Shown: one piece after another, positions 57,586 to 64,000 of the stretch
Layout of the letters: every line of letters starts with the position of its first letter
Numbering within the stretch: the stretch's first letter is position 1
Assembly (NCBI GenBank): GCA_003255025.1
Contig: QANY01002785.1
Location: forward strand, 1,210,043-1,274,042
Length of the DNA: 64,000 nucleotides
Reading direction: 5' to 3'
DNA from: Datisca glomerata
Taxonomy: Eukaryota > Streptophyta > Magnoliopsida > Cucurbitales > Datiscaceae
The notes under the pieces: model-generated
Told to the model about the DNA's origin: nothing
The model's input: only the letters and a program-made list of their open reading frames with translations
Database searches by the model: none
Position numbers and translations under genes: made by a program

Positions 57586-58490
57586 ATGGGTGAATTTTCA
57601 ACTGCAATTCACCATGGTGGAAAGCTCACATACCAGCCACGGGTAAATATTTAGGGTGTACTATTAGCATATATCCTAATGTTGATGCTGATAAGATTTC
57701 AATACCTGAAATGAATTGCATGCTAGAAGAGTTAGGAGTGACTTTGGTGAATCAATTATATTCTTTGAAGGATGGGCATAGATGTTGCCTAATGGTTTGA
57801 AATTCATTTATGTCGATCAAGATGTCTCTGACATGGTAGCAAATGTAACATCTGACTGAGTAATACACATTTATGTAGAACATAATAAATTTGAAACTAT
57901 ACACGGTCAGAATGGAGAAGATAATGATGTATTTGAAGGAGAAAACACAGAAAGTAGTTACAACTTGTTGGAGGATAGTGACTTTGATATAAATGACGAA
58001 GAATGGGTTCTAGGAGATGATTTTCATTTCGATATGTATAAGCATGGTGATAGTAAAGTGCCTATTACTAATGTTAATGTTGAAGATAAGGGTGAGGATG
58101 AAGATGAGGGTGAGGATGAAGATGAGGGTGAGGATGAAGATGAAGTGGAACCTACATACTCCTCCATCGGAGGAGTTAAACTCACAGGAGCAAAAATTTA
58201 TGGGCTTTAATGTACCAACCATATTACAAAATACCCAGGTATTTCTTGCCAACCAAATTTCTTTTGATACTTATTTTACTTCTTCATTGCATCCGAGCCA
58301 TCTTACTCTTGCAGGAATCATCAGTTGAAGGCAGCATCACACAAGCAAGGGTGAGGCAACCGTGTATAAGGCCAAGCACACAAGCAAGGGTGAGGCAACC
58401 ATTTATAAGGCCAAGCACACAAGTAAGGGTGAGGCAACCGTTTATAAAGCCTAGAACATTTGGAGGTCATAAAAGTAGCAAAATTTGAAG
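57586..58490 (+). pseudogene. MULE-type protein remnant: N-terminal and C-terminal parts only
   Basis: From ATG 57586, MGEFSTAIHHGGKL matches the PB1-like N-terminus of plant MULE proteins. An MxCMLEELGVTLVNQLYSLKDG block and GLKFIYVDQDVSDMVANV and VIHIYVEHNK blocks follow, with frameshifts. An acidic stretch of GEDEDE repeats (57965-58150) comes next. After 58210 the sequence resembles the basic, repeat-rich C-terminal tail (ARVRQPFIRP units). The DNA-binding, MULE catalytic and SWIM zinc-finger domains are missing. The nearby CACTA terminus suggests it may be cargo or a later insertion; this is not resolved. Confidence 0.65.
58339..58455 (+). repeat. Tandem repeat, 3 x 39 bp, in frame
   Basis: Copies begin at 58339, 58378 and 58417 with ACACAAGCAAGGGTGAGGCA. 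The period of 39 keeps the frame, so the peptide repeats as TQARVRQPFIRPS. Confidence 0.95.
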
Positions 58491-59491
58491 CAATAGCACT
58501 ATAGAAAGGGTGAGGCAACAAATGTGATTGTTTGCTGCAAAAGTTGAGTTGTGTGATAAAAATTGAGTTCTGCTATTTTATTGAGTTCTATGATAAAAAT
58601 TGAGTTCTGTGATAAAAACTTAGTTCTATTTTATTGAGTTCTATTTTATTTACCAACCAAAAAGAAGATTTTTGACTATGTTATAGTGTTATTTTGTATA
58701 ACTCTAGTTTTGGTTTTTGCATGCAGTTAGAAGCTAGATCTGGACAAGCTTCAGTATTTGAACATGGCATTTTGATGTGGTTTTTACATTTGAACATGGA
58801 ATTTTGGTTCTTGACATGGCGCTTCAACTGAAAATGAATCCATTATGTGGACTAATACTTTTGATGTACTACTTTTTTCAGTTCTGGATATGGAATTTTA
58901 GTTCAGGGCATGGAATTGTGATGTACTATTTTTTAATGGACGAAATCTTTATATAATTATTAAGTTTACGGTTAATTTTTTGTGAATGAATCTATTATGT
59001 AACCGATAATTTTGTACTTTTTGAATGATAAATGCATTGTTTGTGGGATAGATGTGGTCAAATTGTACAAGAGTTCTTCCATGTATGCTTCGACTTTTCG
59101 TCTTTTAAATAATTATAGGAGAAAATATTTATAAATAATTATTTTCATTAACTAAACTACTTATCTCTATTATATTAAAATGGGTTTAAGTGGTAGAAAT
59201 TTTTAATTTTTCCTTATACACTTTAAGCCTTATTAAATATGTATAATATTAAGTTTTTTTTGTTATTTAAGTCATTTATACTTTATTAATTAATTATTCT
59301 TTTACTAATACTTTATAAAATTTTAAATTTTATATCATTATGCATTAGAAATATGATGGATCATGTATAGTATTTTAAAAATCTTTATATCATCAACATT
59401 GCTTCATCAATAAAAATATGTTACTGTCTATCTGTAAAAAAATTATTTTGTTGTTTAGTTTAGTTTTTAATTTTATAATAAATGTAATAAT
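58491..59491. other. 3' flank of the MULE-type remnant and AT-rich DNA
   Basis: There is no gene. A short repeat (TTGAGTTCTATGATAAAAA and variants) is at 58550-58640, and 'tggaattttg' words recur near 58800-58920. Confidence 0.5.
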
Positions 59492-59625
59492 TGTTGGGCA
59501 TAGTACCCTCAAAGCATGTGTTTAAGCATTTTTAATATGAAAATAATGAAATTACATCTTTCTTATAATTATACCTTTTGAATTATTGTTGAATAATTTA
59601 TATAACTTATTCCTAAAGGTCCTAG
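59492..59625 (+). mobile_element. Fragment of copia-like LTR related to 30013-32348
   Basis: TGTTGGGCATAGTACCCTCA, CATGTGTTTAAGC, TTTTAATATGAAAATAATG and GAATTATTGTTGAATAATTT align with the start of the 30013 element. The homology stops near 59605-59625. Confidence 0.8.
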
Positions 59626-59649
59626 TACAACTATGGACATCATTGAACG

Positions 59650-60190
59650 ATTTAATTTGAAATGTTCTCCCATCCCTTTATAAAGATGCATATACAAACC
59701 AAGGATACCCATTAGAACATGTAGCCCTGATCTTATCCCTATCATTCTTCACAAATCTTAGAACCCTACCACTCTTAATAGAGTATTCCCTCATAGCCTG
59801 CCTAAACTCAGTTGCAAATCCAAGCAACATGCCCCATTTGAATTGAACAACTCTCATATATGTTTTATGGAAGAACTCGAGATTCCTAGGTTTCCTACAC
59901 CTTACACCATCTCCATCTCCATCTGACTCACTATCCAAACTTCTTAGTTCATCTGAGTTGTCCTTCTCAGTGTCCACTACATTAAAATCAGTAAAAGTAA
60001 AAATATGTCCTACTTCTGGTTCAACCATTGACTCAAACAACTCATCATTAGTTGTTTGATCATCATTTGACTCAACCTCAACAAAATTTCATGCTCAAGT
60101 CAGGTCATTCCTCTCAATAATCCGGGGATAATATTTTACTTTTTCACACATATGTGGGTCGAACCACATAAAAACCTACATTCTCCATTG
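59650..60190 (-). pseudogene. MULE DNA-binding-domain fragment
   Basis: The minus-strand reading from about 60110 gives an acidic segment (SLDSESDGDGDGVRCRKPRNLEF) and then FKWGMLLGFATEFRQAMREYSIKSGRVLRFVKNDRDKIRA and CSNGYPWFVYASL. This is the Mutator-type DNA-binding domain (DBD_Tnp_Mut pattern with VKNDRxRIRAxC). It ends at 59678 with a stop; catalytic sequence is absent. It lies directly after the copia LTR fragment and opposite in strand to the MULE remnant at 57586. Confidence 0.78.
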
Positions 60191-60779
60191 TTCTGCAAAT
60201 AAAAAAATCAATAAAATTAAGAACCAATTATTAATGAGAAAATTGTTATAAATTTAACAAAAAATTTAAGGTTAAAAAATTTGAGGCTAAGAAATTTAAA
60301 CACAAAATTGTTAAAAAATTGTACATTTTATTGAACATGCATAAAATCTTCTTCCCGTGTTCAAATAAATGCAAGATGTCTTCATATATGAAAGAATACC
60401 CCAGTAACATATTGGAGCTCTCATAAAAAATGAAAAAACAGTGAAAAATAAGAAGAAATGGCTAAGAGGGAAGAAGCAGAAGAAGAGGAGGGGAAATGTC
60501 AAGGAAGAAGCATAAGAGTTCCTGGCGCCATTCTTTATAAGCAATAGGAGTTGCTGGATGGATGACACGTGGAAGAAGTTATTAATTTATCCATTTACCT
60601 TCTAAAACAAGCAGGTGAGCTGCGCGTGTAATGACTTCCGAATCATGAAAATGTATATTGTTGAAATGAAATTTTAGTTGAGTGAATTTTTTAAAAAATT
60701 TTGAAGTTCAGAGGTTATTTAGTACAACCGCCCGAAGGTGGAGGGTTTTACTATATAATTAACCCTTTTATTTATACCA
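60191..60779. other. AT-rich intergenic sequence
   Basis: No gene is recognised. The minus ORF at 60311-60568 is low complexity and Phe/Leu-rich. Confidence 0.5.
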
Positions 60780-62209
60780 AAAACCCCGCAAGTTAATCCC
60801 AAATATCGGAGAAAACGCCCTGATGAACCAGAAGAAAGCCTTTGACTAACCTGCATCGCAGCCCTAGGTCGTGCGTCTTCTTCTGCGCGGCGACGGACTT
60901 GCCTTCAGGTTCTCTCTCTCTCCCTTCTCCTCCTCCTCCTTCCCGTAGGTAACGGCATTTGCAGTGAACCAATATCTCCCTCCCCTCTGCTGTCAGGGTT
61001 TTCGATTCGCCATCATTATCGATTTTTGCATCTTTGGCTAGGACAGTGGAGGAATAAGGAGTCTTGAAGATGAAGGTGGTGGTTCGTAGAGAGACCTCTT
61101 TATAGTATCACAATTGAATTTGAATCAGTATTCATTAAGCTTGCTTGATAATATTTTCTGCTGTCAATTTGATTGATAATATTGCTGTCTAATATGCTTC
61201 CTTCCAATCATATATTTCTCTATGATGTATGCATGATGTGATTCGGTAATACAACTTGAATGAGCCTTGATTAATTCATTTAATTTAGATACGCTTATTT
61301 AAGTTGTTAAAGAGTGTAGACCATTCATTTCGAGTAACCATTGATATTATTAAGATGCATCAACATTGTTAAGATTAAATTATGTCACTTGTAATTATTT
61401 TGCATGTAGGGAAAAATTTGGGTGTTTAGGAAAGTGCAATACTTCTCTTGGAGCTTAGGCCATTGTAAGCACCAAGAGAAGACATGACAAGGGACAAAAA
61501 AGACATCCAAACTTGTACTTGTCACCTAATGGATGCGTGTTGTGGCTGCGAGTCTGCGACAATGAAATATTTTTGTTCATTGAACTTTTTGCAAGCAAGA
61601 TACTTTTTTTTTATCGGTTTTTTGCAAGCAAGATATGGCTGATATTTTTATCGCCGTCCAAATCAATGGGGTCTTTCCTAGGGGAAGGTTGGGGCCTTTG
61701 TTTTTGAACTGAACATAAGGAGTTTGGGTGAGGTTTTTATGTCCACGGGTTACTAGCTATTTTGTGGTACTAGTAGATGGAATGTTTCATGAGAATTTTG
61801 TAGGTCGTCTTTGAACATCAAGAATCTGTGTAGGCTAAAATTCATTTTTTTTTAAAATTTCTCTGTGGGTGTCGAACACTAAACATTTCAAGACTATTCC
61901 TCTGATTTTATTACTTTTGATTGGATGGCTTGTTGTTAGCTTCATTTAGGTGTTTGGTTGGAGGAACCTTCTTATTATTATTTTTATTTCTTCTTACATT
62001 ATTGTACAGCTTTTGTTTCCTGTAGAAGAAGAACTCGCATATTTGGTTAAATAAAATTCATTTCACTCTTATGCTGTCTGGTCTTTCCATATATTCTTTG
62101 AAGAATTTTGTATTGATGAATGTTCCCTGTTTTCCATTTTAAGCACCTATGATATTATCACCATTTTCCTCACGTGAACCAGTTGTACTGGCCAGTTTCA
62201 GAATAAAAC
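60780..62209 (+). promoter_or_regulatory. Promoter, 5' UTR and probable 5' UTR intron of the TRM8-type gene
   Basis: A GC-richer leader with a CT-rich run (CTCTCTCTCTCCCTTCTCC, ~60912) is followed by GTAGGTAAC near 60946, a candidate donor. About 1.2 kb of T-rich, intron-like sequence follows and ends TTTCAG at ~62200, nine bases before the ATG. I infer a leader intron; donor choice is uncertain. The + ORF at 61513-61707 is not supported. Confidence 0.5.
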
Positions 62210-62965
62210 ATGTTGGATGATGCCAATCCAACCATCAGCAAGTCAACTGGCTTACCTCGGAAGCGTTTCTATCGGGCACGAGCGCACAGCAACCCATTGA
62301 GTGACTCCCATTTCCCCATACCAATTTCCCCCAGTCATGTCGATTATTCACTTCACTACCCTCAATATTTTCCTTCAACTGATCAAGGGGATTGTTCAAA
62401 AAAGATCCAGTTTGCAGATATTGGTTGTGGTTTTGGAGGACTATTGATCAGTCTTTCCACGCTCTTCCCAGAAAACTTGATGATTGGAATGGAACTCAGG
62501 GATAAAGTCACAGAGTATGTCAAGGAACGAATATCAGCTCTAAGACTGGCAAATCTGAATCAATACCAAAATATATCGGTAGTAAGGACAAATTCCATGA
62601 AGTATATTCCAAATTACTTCGAGAAAGGACAGCTCTCAAAGATGTTTTTCTTGTTCCCAGATCCTCATTTCAAAGAGAAGAATCATCGTCGTCGGGTGAT
62701 CAGTCCACATTTGCTAGATGAATATGCTTATGTCCTTGGAGTTGGTGGCATTATATACACAATTACAGATGTGGAAGAACTTGGAGACTGGATGAAGTCT
62801 TGTTTAGAGACACACCCTATGTTTGAGGCCCTCATGGACGAAGAGCTAGACGCAGATCCTGTTGTAAAGCTTTTAACTTCTGCTACCGAGGAAGGACAAA
62901 AGGTCGCTAGGAATGGAGGACAAACTTTCCAGGCAGTATACAGACGAATTATGCCAACCTTATAA
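62210..62965 (+). CDS. tRNA (guanine-N7-)-methyltransferase, TRM8/METTL1 type
   Basis: The 251-residue uninterrupted CDS is full length for the plant family. The enzyme uses S-adenosylmethionine to make m7G46 in the tRNA variable loop (EC 2.1.1.33), working with a WD40 partner (TRM82/WDR4) in yeast and animals. The N-terminus LPRKRFYRARAHSNPLSD is the conserved entry of eukaryotic TRM8. The SAM-binding motif is FADIGCGFGGLL at ~68-79, then GMELRDKV at ~93-100. The family hallmark FPDPHFKEKNHRRRV is at ~149-163, and TDVEELGDWM at ~186-195. The ATG at 62210 lies just after a likely 3' splice site, with no upstream in-frame alternative in the final exon. No inactivating change is visible. Confidence 0.95.
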   Translation: MLDDANPTISKSTGLPRKRFYRARAHSNPLSDSHFPIPISPSHVDYSLHYPQYFPSTDQGDCSKKIQFADIGCGFGGLLISLSTLFPENLMIGMELRDKVTEYVKERISALRLANLNQYQNISVVRTNSMKYIPNYFEKGQLSKMFFLFPDPHFKEKNHRRRVISPHLLDEYAYVLGVGGIIYTITDVEELGDWMKSCLETHPMFEALMDEELDADPVVKLLTSATEEGQKVARNGGQTFQAVYRRIMPTL

Positions 62966-64000
62966 TTTAGAGAGCCTTCTATACTTGTTCCTTAAGTTAT
63001 GAAGCTAGTAGTAAACTAATATTTGTACTTGAAAATTTCAGGCATGAGGTTGATTTTGATTTTTCTCATTTTTTTGTCAAGGGTTTTACTTCTCATTCAG
63101 TCTCGATGTAATTCGTGTGGAGATAGGAAGCTACATCTCGCTGATGAATGTATTGCTCTTTGAAAAAAGAGTGAACAATTATGAAATGTTTTTTATTGCG
63201 AAACGATTATGAAATGTAACTGTTGATAGTTTTAACTTTTAAATTTTTTGCAGCTACTCGAGATGCGCTTGAAGCAAGAAATTCCGGAAAGGAAAAAAAA
63301 AGCTGTCCTTTGACTTTGATTTTTGATGTTGGTAGCTCAAATATCAGTTTTTTTTAGTCAAACATTAGATTTCTTTTTTGTTTTTTGGCTACAGACATCA
63401 GATTTCATCCAACTTAAGAACTCAATACATGAGGTCTAAAGTCACCTCTATTACAAACTTTCACTCTATCAACTAACGATGAAATCAGGTTAGTTAAAAG
63501 ATTTCTCCAATACGAGTTTGTAAGAACTTCATTGTTTTATGGTACTTGAAATAATTTCCAGTGAGCTTCTTGGGATGTCTTGTAGGTTCTAAACAAAGAG
63601 AAGACTTCGTTGTGCTGCCATTATCAATATATGACAACATGATCACTATGAGTTAACAGTTGCTACGTTAATCACATGTTACCTGATATATTGAACATTT
63701 AGTACATTTATTTTACCTTATTATTTAGGGTGAATATCGTTAAAACTCCATATACTTTGATCTAAAATCACTTTACTCTCCTAAATTTTTAGTTCTTCTC
63801 TACTGGCTATTGCTCCATAAGCTTTCTCTATCTATCAAATAACTTCCCTAACTCAAAAAATCAGTGTAAACGCTGATTAAATGGTCTTGTACGGTGCACA
63901 TGATCACTATTATTCTCAAAATACCACTATTGATTATGAAGCTCTCTCCCCCTATCCTTTAACCAACAACAATTTATCCCTTTAAATTTTACATCTGAGC
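62966..64000. other. 3' UTR and intergenic flank
   Basis: No gene is present to the end of the window. A possible poly(A) region is near 63000-63150. From about 63728, 'taaaactccatatactttga' and similar words look like the end of an unidentified transposon, cut by the window edge. Confidence 0.45.

Noticed and set aside
1..64000. tRNA or rRNA genes
   Set aside because: I looked for the GGTTCGAATCC-type T-arm and cloverleaf patterns and for rRNA motifs and found none that convinced; tRNA-like words are retrotransposon primer sites.

Overview
This is nuclear DNA from a flowering plant, most likely a eudicot. It has plant-only genes with plant-type GT-AG introns, AT-rich intergenic DNA, and dense, nested, decayed Ty3/gypsy, Ty1/copia, CACTA, Mutator-like (MULE) and hAT elements. 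The species cannot be read from the sequence. Only two intact cellular genes are visible: a five-exon cellulose synthase-like C (CSLC) glucan synthase gene at 46055-48976, and a tRNA (guanine-N7) methyltransferase gene (TRM8/METTL1 type) with an uninterrupted coding sequence at 62210-62965. Both are on the + strand.

Region 1-21130 is a nested retrotransposon stack. The outermost layer is a gag-only Ty3/gypsy chromovirus-like element whose 3' LTR begins at 1593. An Athila-type element with 1.4-kb LTRs (1620-3068 and 14267-15695) sits inside that LTR, flanked by GGGTA duplications. The Athila pol gene is itself split by a minus-strand solo LTR (6472-8449, TSD TATAG) that resembles the outer LTR. 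A separate, internally deleted copia element (16265-19108) interrupts a later part of the outer LTR.

Region 21137-28660 holds a ~110-bp minisatellite containing an assembly gap, a degenerate minus-strand CACTA TNP2 transposase, a copia pol fragment, an (AAG)n tract and a 115-bp tandem duplication.

Region 28690-38625 is the most unusual part. Two related MULEs lie head to head and form an inverted repeat with arms of about 2 kb around a ~60-bp spacer. The left copy is interrupted by a 2.3-kb copia-type solo LTR. The right copy carries a decayed MULE transposase and a convergent DUF1985 (Ulp1-associated) gene. A short palindromic motif (CGTGTAG/CTACACG) recurs in clusters through both copies.

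Region 38626-46054 is non-coding with several tandem-repeat blocks, ending in the CSLC promoter and 5' UTR. Downstream of CSLC are a MULE-like element with a nested hAT element (8-bp TSD TCTATATA), a copia LTR with its primer-binding site, and another hAT element (TSD AGACTTGT). After these come a CACTA terminus, MULE gene fragments on both strands, and finally the TRM8-type gene with a probable 5'-UTR intron. The two housekeeping genes are unrelated in function. The rest of the window records successive transposon insertions and local duplications.
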